From Streptococcus oralis (GTDB lineage: Bacteria; Bacillota; Bacilli; Lactobacillales; Streptococcaceae): a stretch of 55,000 bases of DNA. The notes beneath the pieces are model-generated. The model was not told where the DNA came from. It did not search any database and was given only the letters and a program-made list of their open reading frames with translations. A program made the translations under genes and the position numbers. The stretch is taken from contig NZ_CP046524.1 in the NCBI RefSeq assembly GCF_021497945.1, forward strand, positions 147,501 through 202,500, read 5' to 3'. Positions 1 to 8,388 of this stretch are shown here, in pieces; position 1 is the stretch's first letter; every line of letters starts with the position of its first letter.

Positions 1-1
1 A

Positions 2-856
2 GTTGCTTCTGCACGCTATCAGATGTTAATGAACTATTTGAAGTTGAGCAGAACTCTTCCAGGTATGGATTTACACGATTATCCACGATATGGTGCTTTT
101 ATCTGTGGGAGCCAAGTTCAATTGGATGTTTCAAAGTCTAACTTTCTGCGGGTCATCAATGCTTTTACTCAAATTGAAGCAGCAAAAGCCTATTTGTTTG
201 CCAATTCTGTGTTTTCGGGGGCAGACTGGGATACCAAAGTTTCAAGAGATATTTTTTGGGAAAAATCTATGCATGGGATCTATCCAGAGAATGTAGGTGT
301 CAATGCTAGACTCTTTAAAGATGAAGCTGATTTTTTGGACTATCTAAATCAGTCTGCGATTTTTACAGCAGAGCGGGATGGTGAAACCTATTATTTTTAT
401 CCAATTCGAGCAAAAGATTACTTAGGAACCCCTGAAATTCATGCCTTCGCTCTTGATGGGGAAGAGATCCTTCTTTATCCTCAGGAGAAGGACTTTCAGA
501 CACACCGTAGTTATCAGTACCAAGACTTAACGACTCGAGGAACAGTTGAGTTTCGTAGTGTGTGTACTCAGCCGCTTGATAGGACTTTTGCTTCTGCTGC
601 CTTTCACTTGGGATTGTTGGTTAATTTAGATCAATTAGAAACTTATTTGCAAAAGGCTCCATTTTTTATCACATTTGGACGTGATTACAAGTCATTGAGA
701 CGGCAATTTTCTAAGAAAAAACTCACATATGAGGAAGAATCTGCAATTGTTGAGTTTTCAAAAGGCTTACTCCTTCTTGCTGAGGAAGGACTGGAGAAGA
801 GAGGCCAGCATGAAATGACCTATTTACAGCCTTTGAAAGAAGAATTGAGCCTATAA
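2..856 (+). CDS. Glutamate-cysteine ligase-like protein (5' end outside window)
   Basis: The reading frame is open back to the window edge, so the gene starts upstream and only its last 284 or so codons are seen. The segment RGTVEFRSVCTQPLDR, followed by a hydrophobic helix, resembles the conserved arginine/glutamate block of the GCS2-type glutamate-cysteine ligases, which make gamma-glutamylcysteine from glutamate and cysteine. That assignment rests on this one motif and on a general memory of streptococcal annotation. No membrane segments or signal peptide are visible, so a cytoplasmic enzyme is expected. The gene ends about 75 bp before thrC, which has its own promoter. Confidence 0.55.
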   Translation, partial: VASARYQMLMNYLKLSRTLPGMDLHDYPRYGAFICGSQVQLDVSKSNFLRVINAFTQIEAAKAYLFANSVFSGADWDTKVSRDIFWEKSMHGIYPENVGVNARLFKDEADFLDYLNQSAIFTAERDGETYYFYPIRAKDYLGTPEIHAFALDGEEILLYPQEKDFQTHRSYQYQDLTTRGTVEFRSVCTQPLDRTFASAAFHLGLLVNLDQLETYLQKAPFFITFGRDYKSLRRQFSKKKLTYEEESAIVEFSKGLLLLAEEGLEKRGQHEMTYLQPLKEELSL

Positions 857-900
857 TTTCTCTTATAAAGGGAGAATTTTCTGAAAAATCATGATATAAT
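855..900 (+). promoter_or_regulatory. Weak terminator hairpin and thrC promoter
   Basis: A short hairpin (TTCTC paired with GAGAA, about 858-885) followed by TTTT could end the upstream gene. A TATAAT hexamer at 895-900 is preceded by TG one base upstream, giving an extended -10 about 30 bp before the thrC start codon. The -35 is poor. Confidence 0.5.
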
Positions 901-930
901 GGAATGGACTATAGATAAAGGATAGAGATT

Positions 931-2415
931 ATGACATTAGTTTATCAATCAACGCGTGATGCGAATAATACAGTAACTGCCAGCCAAGCTATTTTGCAAG
1001 GTTTGGCGACGGATGGTGGTCTATTTACACCTCTTACTTATCCAAAGGTCGATTTGGACTTTGACAAATTAAAAGATGCTTCTTACCAAGAAGTAGCTAA
1101 GCTGGTCTTGTCAGCATTTTTGGATGACTTTACAGCAGAGGAGTTGGATTACTGTATCACCAATGCCTACGATAGTAAATTTGATACCCCAGCTATTGCT
1201 CCTTTGGTGAAACTAGATGGGCAATACAACTTGGAACTCTTCCACGGGTCAACCATTGCCTTTAAGGATATGGCCTTGTCCATCTTGCCATACTTTATGA
1301 CAACAGCTGCTAAGAAACATGGTTTGGAGAACAAGATTGTCATTTTGACAGCGACATCGGGTGATACTGGGAAAGCTGCTATGGCGGGGTTTGCAGATGT
1401 CCCTGGTACGGAGATTATCGTTTTTTATCCAAAAGATGGTGTCAGCAAGGTACAAGAGTTACAAATGACTACTCAGACTGGCGACAATACTCATGTTATT
1501 GCTATTGATGGTAACTTTGACGATGCGCAAACTAACGTCAAACATATGTTTAACGATGTAGCTCTTCGTGAAAAGTTGGCTGCTAATAAACTGCAATTTT
1601 CATCAGCTAACTCTATGAACATTGGTCGTTTGGTACCACAGATTGTTTATTATGTTTATGCCTACGCTCAGTTGGTCAAGACTGGTGAGATTGTGGCTGG
1701 TGAAAAGGTCAACTTCACAGTACCAACTGGGAATTTCGGCAATATCTTGGCTGCCTTTTATGCTAAACAAATTGGTCTGCCAGTTGGCAAATTGATCTGT
1801 GCTTCAAATGACAACAATGTCTTGACAGACTTCTTTAAAACACGTGTCTATGACAAGAAACGTGAGTTTAAGGTGACGACTAGTCCATCTATGGATATCT
1901 TGGTATCTTCAAACTTGGAGCGTTTGATTTTCCATCTTTTGGGGAATGATGCGGTTAAGACAACTGAACTCATGAATGCCTTGAATGCACAAGGACAATA
2001 TGAATTAACAGATTTTGATGCAGCGATTCTGGATCTCTTTGCAGCTGAATATGCGACTGAGGAAGAAACTGCGGCAGAAATTAAACGTGTTTATGATACA
2101 GATGCTTATATCGAGGACCCACATACGGCGGTTGCCTCAGCTGTTTATAGAAAATACCAAGTGGCTACTGGCGATGCGACTAAGACAGTGATTGCTTCAA
2201 CAGCTAGTCCATACAAGTTCCCAGTGGTTGCCGTAGAAGCTGTAACAGGGAAAGTTGGCTTAACTGACTTTGAAGCTTTGGCTCAATTACATGAAATTTC
2301 AGGAGTGGCAGTGCCACCAGCAGTTGATGGCCTAGAAACAGCTCCAGTTCGTCATAAAACAACAGTGGCAGCTGCTGATATGCAAGCAGCGGTTGAGGCT
2401 TATCTAGGACTTTAA
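931..2415 (+). CDS. thrC: Threonine synthase
   Basis: The 494-residue protein is a PLP-dependent fold-type II enzyme that turns O-phosphohomoserine into threonine, the last step of threonine synthesis. The N-terminus (YQSTRDANNTVTASQAILQG) is typical of bacterial ThrC. The PLP-lysine region is visible as HGSTIAFKDMALSILP near residues 105-120, followed by the phosphate-binding ATSGDTGKAA loop. Length matches the long ThrC subfamily. ATG at 931 follows the purine-rich AAAGGATAGAG. It is transcribed alone or reads through a hairpin into the MATE gene. Confidence 0.95.
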   Translation: MTLVYQSTRDANNTVTASQAILQGLATDGGLFTPLTYPKVDLDFDKLKDASYQEVAKLVLSAFLDDFTAEELDYCITNAYDSKFDTPAIAPLVKLDGQYNLELFHGSTIAFKDMALSILPYFMTTAAKKHGLENKIVILTATSGDTGKAAMAGFADVPGTEIIVFYPKDGVSKVQELQMTTQTGDNTHVIAIDGNFDDAQTNVKHMFNDVALREKLAANKLQFSSANSMNIGRLVPQIVYYVYAYAQLVKTGEIVAGEKVNFTVPTGNFGNILAAFYAKQIGLPVGKLICASNDNNVLTDFFKTRVYDKKREFKVTTSPSMDILVSSNLERLIFHLLGNDAVKTTELMNALNAQGQYELTDFDAAILDLFAAEYATEEETAAEIKRVYDTDAYIEDPHTAVASAVYRKYQVATGDATKTVIASTASPYKFPVVAVEAVTGKVGLTDFEALAQLHEISGVAVPPAVDGLETAPVRHKTTVAAADMQAAVEAYLGL

Positions 2416-2427
2416 GACAGAGGGAGT

Positions 2428-2460
2428 AAACTCGGTTGGGAAACCAACTGAGTTTCTTTG
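2428..2460 (+). terminator. Terminator-like hairpin between thrC and the MATE gene
   Basis: AAACTCGGTTGG (2428-2439) pairs with CCAACTGAGTTT (2444-2455), with one G-U pair and a GAAA loop, followed by CTTTG. The T-run is short, so termination may be partial. It lies only 16 bp before the likely MATE start codon. Confidence 0.65.
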
Positions 2461-2475
2461 CATCAGGAGGAGAGA

Positions 2476-3756
2476 TTGTTTAAAAAAAATAAAGATATTC
2501 TCAACATTGCCTTGCCAGCTATGGGTGAAAACTTTTTGCAAATGCTCATGGGGATGGTAGATAGTTACTTGGTCGCTCACTTGGGCTTAATCGCTATTTC
2601 AGGTGTTTCAGTGGCTGGCAATATTATTACGATTTACCAGGCGATTTTCATCGCTCTTGGGGCAGCTATTTCCAGCGTTATTTCAAAAAGTTTGGGGCAG
2701 AAAGATCAGTCCAAGTTGGCTTATCACGTGACAGAGGCTCTCAAGATAACCCTATTGCTGAGTGCACTTTTAGGCACCTTATCGCTCTTTGCTGGGCAAG
2801 AGATGATAGGACTTTTGGGAACTGAGCAGGCTGTGGCCGAAAGCGGAGGACTTTACCTTTCTTTGGTAGGCGGATCGATTGTTCTCTTGGGCTTGATGAC
2901 GAGTTTGGGGGCTTTGATTCGTGCAACTCATAATCCACGTCTGCCTCTTTATGTTAGTTTTTTATCTAATGCCTTGAATATTCTTTTTTCAAGTCTAGCT
3001 ATTTTTGTTCTTGATATGGGGATAGCTGGTGTTGCTTGGGGGACTATTCTGTCTCGCTTGGTGGGTCTTGTGATTTTATGGTCGCAATTAAAACTGCCTT
3101 ATGAAAAGCCGACTTTTGGTCTAGATAAGGATTTGTTGACTTTGGCTATACCAGCAGCAGGAGAACGTCTCATGATGCGGGCTGGAGATGTCGTCATCAT
3201 TGCCTTAGTTGTTTCTTTTGGGACGGAGGCAGTAGCGGGAAATGCAGTCGGAGAAGTTTTGACCCAGTTTAACTACCTGCCAGCCTTTGGCGTCGCTACG
3301 GCAACGGTCATGCAGGTAGCTCGAGCAGTTGGAGAGAATGATTGGGAAAGAGTAGACAATTTAAGCAGGAAAAGTTTTTGGATTTCTCTGATTTTCATGT
3401 TGCCCCTAACTCTTGGGATCTATATCCTAGGAACACCTCTAAGTCACTTCTACACTAGCAATCCAGTAGCGGTTGAAGCAAGTGTTCTCGTGACACTTTT
3501 CTCTCTACTAGGAACCCCGATGACGACAGGAACAGTCATCTATACAGCAGTTTGGCAGGGTTTGGGGAATGCTCGGCTTCCCTTTTATGCGACAAGTATA
3601 GGAATGTGGTGTATCCGCATTGGAACAGGATATCTGATGGGGATTGTTCTTGGTTGGGGCTTGCCTGGTATTTGGGCCGGAACTCTTTTGGATAATGGTT
3701 TTCGTTGGTTATTTCTACGCTACCGTTACCAACGTTATATGATGTTGAAAGGATAG
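2476..3756 (+). CDS. MATE-family multidrug/Na+ antiporter
   Basis: This 426-residue membrane protein has about twelve hydrophobic segments and a MATE-type N-terminus (DILNIALPAMGENFLQMLMG) with an internal second repeat starting near DLLTLAIPAAGERLMMRAGD. MATE proteins export cationic drugs or metabolites in exchange for Na+ or H+. I chose the TTG at 2476 because a strong Shine-Dalgarno CAGGAGG lies at 2464-2470; the upstream in-frame TTG at 2458 has none and sits at the end of the terminator hairpin. The stop is 3 bp from the HAD gene, so the two are co-transcribed. The substrate cannot be told from sequence. Confidence 0.88.
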   Translation: MFKKNKDILNIALPAMGENFLQMLMGMVDSYLVAHLGLIAISGVSVAGNIITIYQAIFIALGAAISSVISKSLGQKDQSKLAYHVTEALKITLLLSALLGTLSLFAGQEMIGLLGTEQAVAESGGLYLSLVGGSIVLLGLMTSLGALIRATHNPRLPLYVSFLSNALNILFSSLAIFVLDMGIAGVAWGTILSRLVGLVILWSQLKLPYEKPTFGLDKDLLTLAIPAAGERLMMRAGDVVIIALVVSFGTEAVAGNAVGEVLTQFNYLPAFGVATATVMQVARAVGENDWERVDNLSRKSFWISLIFMLPLTLGIYILGTPLSHFYTSNPVAVEASVLVTLFSLLGTPMTTGTVIYTAVWQGLGNARLPFYATSIGMWCIRIGTGYLMGIVLGWGLPGIWAGTLLDNGFRWLFLRYRYQRYMMLKG

Positions 3757-3759
3757 AAA

Positions 3760-4380
3760 ATGCAAAAAACAGCTTTTATTTGGGATTTAGACGGGACTTT
3801 ATTGGACTCTTACGAAGCGATTTTGTCAGGGATTGAGGAGACCTTTGGCCAGTTTGCTATTCCTTATGATAAGGAGAAAGTGAGAGAGTTTATCCTCAAA
3901 TTTTCGGTGCAGGATTTGCTGGAGCAAGTGGCAGAGGAAAGAGATTTGGATGCGGCGGTTCTCAATCAGGTGCGGGGGCAAAGTTTGGCAGAAAAGAATG
4001 CACAAGTTGTGTTGATGCCTGATGCACGTGAGGTGCTAGCTTGGGCTGCTGAACAAGGCATTCAACAGTTCGTTTACACTCACAAGGGGGATAATGCCTT
4101 TACAATCTTACGTGATTTGGGTTTAGCTGAGTATTTTACAGAGATTTTGACGGGGCAGAGCGGTTTTGCACGAAAACCAAGTCCAGAAGTGGCTACCTAT
4201 TTGCTAGACAAGTATCAGCTGAATCCTGAGAAGACTTATTATATAGGGGATAGAACTTTGGATGTGGAATTTGCCCAGAATAGCGGTATTCAAAGCATCA
4301 ACTTTTTAGAATCTTCTTTTGAAGGCAATCACATGATTCAAGCACTAGCAGATATTCCTCATATTTTTGAGAGTAAGTAA
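3760..4380 (+). CDS. HAD-superfamily hydrolase (phosphoglycolate phosphatase-like)
   Basis: The 206-residue protein opens with FIWDLDGTLLDS, the HAD nucleophile motif with catalytic aspartates (DLDGT). It continues with a helical cap, a motif II threonine in FVYTHKG, a lysine in FARKPSPE and motif IV in YYIGDRTLDVEFA. These are all parts of a subfamily I HAD phosphatase acting on small phosphate esters. It follows the MATE gene after 3 bp, with AAAGGA inside the end of that gene as ribosome site. The substrate is unknown. Confidence 0.85.
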   Translation: MQKTAFIWDLDGTLLDSYEAILSGIEETFGQFAIPYDKEKVREFILKFSVQDLLEQVAEERDLDAAVLNQVRGQSLAEKNAQVVLMPDAREVLAWAAEQGIQQFVYTHKGDNAFTILRDLGLAEYFTEILTGQSGFARKPSPEVATYLLDKYQLNPEKTYYIGDRTLDVEFAQNSGIQSINFLESSFEGNHMIQALADIPHIFESK

Positions 4381-4401
4381 CGAGAAGATTATGTCAGTTT
4401 T

Positions 4402-4418
4402 GTGACAGAGACCTAACA
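4402..4418 (-). promoter_or_regulatory. Possible WalR (VicR) box upstream of the LysM gene
   Basis: On the minus strand TGTTAG, five bases, TGTCAC fits TGTWAH-N5-TGTWAH with one mismatch per half. The pneumococcal LysM homologue of this locus is, as I recall, a WalRK target, which makes the site plausible. It is about 90 bp upstream of the extended -10 (TG-A-TATGAT, 4504-4512). Confidence 0.35.
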
Positions 4419-4470
4419 AACTATTTCAAGTAATCGAGTTTGTTACAAGGAATAGACAGTTCTATTAAAT

Positions 4471-4491
4471 AGGCCCGAGAGGGCTTTTTTT
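4471..4491 (+). terminator. Rho-independent terminator after the HAD gene
   Basis: GCCC (4473-4476), a GAGA loop and GGGC (4481-4484), followed by seven T. It ends the thrC-side transcripts just before the LysM gene promoter. Confidence 0.75.
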
Positions 4492-4545
4492 CTGCTTTTT
4501 TTGTGATATGATAGACAGGTATTTATTTGAAAGGAATAGGAAAGA

Positions 4546-5628
4546 ATGAAGAAAAGAATTATTTTAGCCTCAACAGTAGCCTTGTCATTTGCCCCAGTAT
4601 TGGCAACCCAAGCAGAAGAAGTCCTTTGGACTGCACGTAGTGTTGAGCAAATCCAAAACGATTTGACTAAAACGGACAACAAAACAAGCTATACAGTACA
4701 GTATGGTGATACCTTGAGCACCATTGCAGAAGCCTTGGGTGTAGATGTCACAGTTCTTGCAAATTTGAACAAAATCACCAATATGGACTTGATTTTCCCA
4801 GATACTGTCCTCACTACAACTGTCAATGAGGCAGAAGAGGTGACGGAAGTTGAAATCCAAACTCCTCAAGCAGATTCTAGTGAAGAAGTGACGACTGCGA
4901 CAGCTGATTTGACGACCAACCAAGTAACAGTTGATGAAGAGACAGTTCAAGTAGAAGATCTTTCTCAACCAATTGAGGAAGTTCCAACTGCAACAGAGAC
5001 TGAAAAACCAACAGAAGTAGCGTCAAATTCAGAAGTTTCTGAGACAGCGACCACTACTGAAGAGACACCATCTACAGAAGTCCCTGTGGCAGAAGAAACA
5101 ACTCCAGCGGAAGCACCGGTAGCAGAAACGCCTGCTGATACAAGAGGAACAAGTACAGCAGAAGAAACAACAAATTCTGACACTGCAACTTCGACTTATC
5201 AAGCAGAGCAGAGCCAAACTCCTTCAAGAACTTATTCAGCTCCAGCGGCTCCTGACTATGCAGGACTTGCTGTAGCTAAGTCTGAGAATGCTGGTCTTCA
5301 ACCACAAACTGCAGCCTTTAAAGAAGAAATCGCCAACTTGTTTGGCATCACATCCTTTAGTGGTTACCGTCCTGGTGACAGTGGTGACCATGGAAAAGGT
5401 TTGGCCATCGACTTTATGGTTCCAGTGAGTTCAGCGCTCGGTGACCAAATTGCGGAATATGCGGTTCAAAACATGGCTAGCCGTGGTATCAACTACATCA
5501 TCTGGAAGCAACGTTTCTACGCTCCATACGATAGCAAATATGGACCAGCCTACACATGGAATCCAATGCCAGACCGTGGTAGCGTAACCGAAAATCACTA
5601 TGACCACGTTCACGTATCAATGAACTAA
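4546..5628 (+). CDS. Secreted LysM protein with C-terminal peptidase-like domain
   Basis: This 360-residue protein has a signal peptide (MKKRIILASTVALSFAPVLA, then TQAEE) and one LysM peptidoglycan-binding domain at about residues 46-92 (YTVQYGDTLSTIAEALGV). A Thr/Glu/Pro-rich linker spans about 95-225. The C-terminal domain of about 115 residues contains GDHGKGLAIDFM and HYDHVHVS. These His and Asp residues recall zinc peptidases that cut peptidoglycan stems (M15/VanY-like); this is a motif-level inference. There is no LPXTG anchor, so LysM binding probably holds it on the wall. A single-gene unit with its own extended -10 and flanking terminators. Confidence 0.85.
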   Translation: MKKRIILASTVALSFAPVLATQAEEVLWTARSVEQIQNDLTKTDNKTSYTVQYGDTLSTIAEALGVDVTVLANLNKITNMDLIFPDTVLTTTVNEAEEVTEVEIQTPQADSSEEVTTATADLTTNQVTVDEETVQVEDLSQPIEEVPTATETEKPTEVASNSEVSETATTTEETPSTEVPVAEETTPAEAPVAETPADTRGTSTAEETTNSDTATSTYQAEQSQTPSRTYSAPAAPDYAGLAVAKSENAGLQPQTAAFKEEIANLFGITSFSGYRPGDSGDHGKGLAIDFMVPVSSALGDQIAEYAVQNMASRGINYIIWKQRFYAPYDSKYGPAYTWNPMPDRGSVTENHYDHVHVSMN

Positions 5629-5632
5629 CAGA

Positions 5633-5672
5633 AAAAGAAGCTGAAAATTCGCAAGATTTGAGGCTTCTTTTT
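5633..5672 (+). terminator. Terminator after the LysM gene
   Basis: AGAAGC (5636-5641) pairs with GCTTCT (5663-5668), with an inner AAAT/ATTT stem, followed by a T-run. It lies directly before the IS200-type left end. Confidence 0.7.
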
Positions 5673-5825
5673 GTGATTATGTGACTTTCAGTCCGTCTCG
5701 CTCCGCTAGGTGCGAGACAAATAAACCACTCACTATGCGGGTGCACGTTGAAGGTTATACCAAAAAACTCCAAACGCGATACAATAAAGGTGTTCAAGCC
5801 AATTGTAAAGCGAAAGGAGAAAAAT

Positions 5826-6074
5826 ATGGCACAAAAGGCACATAGTTTATCACACACAAAATGGATGTGTAAATATCACATTGTGTTCACCCCTAAGTAT
5901 AGACGAAAAGTTATCTATAATCATTATCGAAGTAGTTTGGGAGAAATATTTCACCGATTATGTAACTATAAAGGTGTTGAGATTATCGAAGGACACTTAA
6001 TGCCAGATCATGTTCATATGTTGGTGAGCATTCCACCGAGGTTATATTCTATGAAGTGTAGATTAGAAAAATAA
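5826..6074 (+). pseudogene. tnpA: IS200-type transposase TnpA, 5' half
   Basis: Translation starts MAQKAHSLSHTKWMCKYHIV, the usual opening of IS200 TnpA, with AAGGAG at 5814-5819 as ribosome site. It reaches the catalytic HUH motif (MPDHVHMLVSIPP) near residues 60-70 and then leaves the family: the last ten or so residues and the stop at 6072 come from inserted DNA. A full TnpA is about 150 residues. The rest, including the catalytic tyrosine, is at 11368-11604. The product cannot transpose the element alone. Confidence 0.85.
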
Positions 6075-6090
6075 AAAGGGGGAAAAGTCA

Positions 6091-7557
6091 ATGGCTACAA
6101 ACAAAAAAATAACTGCCCTCTACGAAAGACTTTCTCGTGATGATGAAATGGTAGGGGACAGTACTTCAATTATAAACCAAAAGAAAATGCTTGAAGATTA
6201 TGCTAATAAAAATGGTTATACCAATATCTTGTATTTTACCGATGACGGATATTCAGGAGGCTCATTTGAAAGACCGGCTTGGAAGAAATTCATCGAGGGA
6301 GTAGAAAATAACATCATAGATACTGTGATAGTTAAGGATATGAGTCGTGTCGGTCGTGATTATCTTCAGGTAGGCTTTTATACCGAAGTGATGTTTAGAG
6401 AAAAGGGAGTACACTTTATAGCTATCGCAAATAGTGTTGATAGTAATAAAACAGAAAGTGCTGAATTTGCTCCATTTCTAAATATTATGAATGAATGGTA
6501 CATCAGAGATGCCAGTAAAAAGATAAAGAGTGTATTAAAATCAAGAGGATTGGAGGGAGGACATCATATATCAAACCATGCTATCTACGGCTATCGTAAA
6601 GATAAAGACAATTCAAGCAAATGGATTATTGATGAAGAAACCTTTAATACAGTTCAAAAACTTAGAAAGACCATTAGAAGAACAGATAGCGTAGGGATAG
6701 CAAATCCATTAACTGGACTTGTTTTTTGTGCAGATTGTGGAGCTAAAATGTATAACCATCGTGGAAAAGCAGGATTTAAGAGGGATTGGTTAGGAAGAAA
6801 AACAGATAAAAGGCGTCCTCTAAAAGATGAATATATTTGTTCAACCTATAACTTGGCAAGAGGAAATTTTGAAGAAAAATGCTCATCACACTATATCCGA
6901 AGTGAAGTTATCAATAAATTAGTTTTAGATACCATAAAGGAAGTAAGTGAATATGTAAAATTGAATGAAGAAGAATTTATTAAAAAAGTATATCGGGCAT
7001 CAAAGGAGCAACAGGGAAAAACCTCAAAGCTATTAAAGAAAAGATTAGCAAAAGAAGAAAAAAGAATATCTGAAATAAATAGTTTAATCCGAAAGCTATA
7101 TGAAGATAATGTAAGCGGAAAACTTTCTAATAAGCATTTTGATATGATGTTAAAAGATTTTGAAAAAGAACAAACAGCATTAGAAAAATCAATAGAGCAA
7201 ACAAAATACACATTAAGAGATTTTGAAGAAGACAGTATCAGAGCGGACAAGTTTATCGCACTTGTAAAGAAATATACTGACTGTAGCGAACTCACAACCC
7301 AAATGATCAATGAATTTGTCGATAAGATAGTAGTTCACGAGGGGAAATGGGAAAATTGTGAGAGGATACAGGAAGTTGAAATATACCTAAAGTTTATTGG
7401 TAAGTTTGAAATGCCGAAGAAAGAGCCTACAAAAGAAGAACTTGAGGAACTCGAAAAACTAAGGAAAAAGAGAGAAAAGAAGCGTGAGTATAATTATAGG
7501 TATATGAAAAAAGTAAAGGATAGAATTGAAGCAGAGGGAATATCAGGAAAGGTATAA
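6091..7557 (+). CDS. Large serine recombinase (TndX/TnpX type), apparent internal deletion
   Basis: The 488-residue protein starts with a resolvase domain (about 5-150). The presumed nucleophile serine is in YERLSRDDE near residue 16, and the conserved GRDYLQVGFYTE block is present. Such enzymes integrate and excise mobile elements through a phosphoserine link. A Cys-rich ribbon follows (FCADCGAKMY, then two more Cys), then a long coiled coil (about 310-400) and a basic tail. The DNA-binding 'recombinase' domain is nearly missing: KWIIDE runs straight into ETFNTVQKLRK. In the relative at 12848-14241 these two points are about 105 codons apart. The reading frame is kept but activity is doubtful. 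Ribosome site AAAGGGGG lies just upstream of ATG 6091. Confidence 0.88.
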   Translation: MATNKKITALYERLSRDDEMVGDSTSIINQKKMLEDYANKNGYTNILYFTDDGYSGGSFERPAWKKFIEGVENNIIDTVIVKDMSRVGRDYLQVGFYTEVMFREKGVHFIAIANSVDSNKTESAEFAPFLNIMNEWYIRDASKKIKSVLKSRGLEGGHHISNHAIYGYRKDKDNSSKWIIDEETFNTVQKLRKTIRRTDSVGIANPLTGLVFCADCGAKMYNHRGKAGFKRDWLGRKTDKRRPLKDEYICSTYNLARGNFEEKCSSHYIRSEVINKLVLDTIKEVSEYVKLNEEEFIKKVYRASKEQQGKTSKLLKKRLAKEEKRISEINSLIRKLYEDNVSGKLSNKHFDMMLKDFEKEQTALEKSIEQTKYTLRDFEEDSIRADKFIALVKKYTDCSELTTQMINEFVDKIVVHEGKWENCERIQEVEIYLKFIGKFEMPKKEPTKEELEELEKLRKKREKKREYNYRYMKKVKDRIEAEGISGKV

Positions 7558-7575
7558 AGCGAGGAGAGAAAAAAC

Positions 7576-7608
7576 ATGAAAGCTAAAGAGTTTAAGAAAA
7601 GACTATGA
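7576..7608 (+). other. Possible remnant of a second recombinase-associated ORF
   Basis: A ten-codon frame (MKAKEFKKRL) follows the recombinase after 18 bp, with GAGGAG upstream. Elements of this type often have a second small or recombinase ORF there. It may be a truncated leftover; nothing proves it is translated. Confidence 0.25.
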
Positions 7609-7638
7609 AAAAGCATAAAATAACAAGATTAAAATCAA

Positions 7639-7667
7639 TTGACAATTTGTCAGTTTAGATGTATTAT
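7639..7667 (+). promoter_or_regulatory. tetR promoter with overlapping palindromic operator
   Basis: TTGACA (7639-7644), 17 bp, TATTAT (7662-7667). The 13-bp palindrome TGACAATTTGTCA (7640-7652) overlaps the -35 box. The same palindrome, on the opposite strand, recurs at 8389-8401 before the exporter genes, as expected for a TetR repressor that controls itself and its target. Confidence 0.75.
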
Positions 7668-7688
7668 AGAAATAATAGGAGGTATAAA

Positions 7689-8306
7689 ATGAGAGATGTA
7701 AAAGAACCTGAAATACGACGTGCAGAGATTATGGATGCTGCAATGATACTCTTTATGGAGAAAGGATATACTAATACAACAACTCAGGATATAGTTGATA
7801 AAGTAAATATATCAAGAGGGTTGTTATATTATCACTTTAAGAATAAAGAGGATATCTTATATTGTCTTGTAGAACAATATTCAGATAGACTACTGAAAGA
7901 TATTTATATTATTGCTTATGATGAAGATAAAACTGCGATAGAAAAAATCAGATCATTTATAGATGTCACAATTATATCTTCGGAAAATATTTCAGCAGAG
8001 GGTACAGTGCTACAAAGAACAGTTGACCTTAAAGAAAATCAATATATGATAGATAAGTTATCCCATAAGCTTGTTGAAAAACTGACAATATATTTTGAAA
8101 AGATTATAAATCAAGGAATAACGGAAAAAGTTTTTTCTGTAAAATACCCATTAGAAACAGCAGAGTTTCTTATGACAGCTTATGTTTTTGCTTCAAATAA
8201 CATAAGTATAAGATATCTAAAGAAAGAACCTGTTAATAACTACTTAAATGCGTTTAAGGTAATGCTTGAACAAAACTTAAATACAAAAAAGCTCTTTAGT
8301 AATTAA
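7689..8306 (+). CDS. TetR-family transcriptional regulator
   Basis: The 205-residue protein has the N-terminal TetR helix-turn-helix at about residues 10-55 (AAMILFMEKGYTNTTTQDIV, ending GLLYYHFKNKEDIL). A helical ligand-binding domain with no close motif follows. I chose ATG 7689 because AGGAGG lies 6 bp upstream; an in-frame ATG at 7659 lies upstream of that site and barely downstream of the -10. It precedes the exporter genes and its promoter contains the palindrome shared with them. It is therefore inferred to sense an exporter substrate and release both promoters. The ligand is unknown. Confidence 0.88.
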   Translation: MRDVKEPEIRRAEIMDAAMILFMEKGYTNTTTQDIVDKVNISRGLLYYHFKNKEDILYCLVEQYSDRLLKDIYIIAYDEDKTAIEKIRSFIDVTIISSENISAEGTVLQRTVDLKENQYMIDKLSHKLVEKLTIYFEKIINQGITEKVFSVKYPLETAEFLMTAYVFASNNISIRYLKKEPVNNYLNAFKVMLEQNLNTKKLFSN

Positions 8307-8340
8307 AAAAGAATAGAATTTTTGCAAAGAGAATAATATG

Positions 8341-8375
8341 CCGATAGCTACTGCTAAACAAGTTATCGGTTTTAT
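8341..8375 (+). terminator. Terminator between tetR and the ABC operon
   Basis: CCGATAGCT (8341-8349) pairs with AGTTATCGG (8361-8369), nine pairs including one G-U, followed by TTTTATCTT. It separates tetR transcription from the exporter unit. Confidence 0.75.
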
Positions 8376-8388
8376 CTTAAAGAATAAC

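Noticed and set aside
857..930. T-box leader before thrC
   Set aside because: The intergenic space is too short and lacks the T-box sequence and a terminator/antiterminator pair.
4965..5183. Minus-strand frame rich in Ser/Val/Ala opposite the LysM linker
   Set aside because: It is the mirror of the repetitive Thr/Glu/Pro-coding linker and has no start signals.
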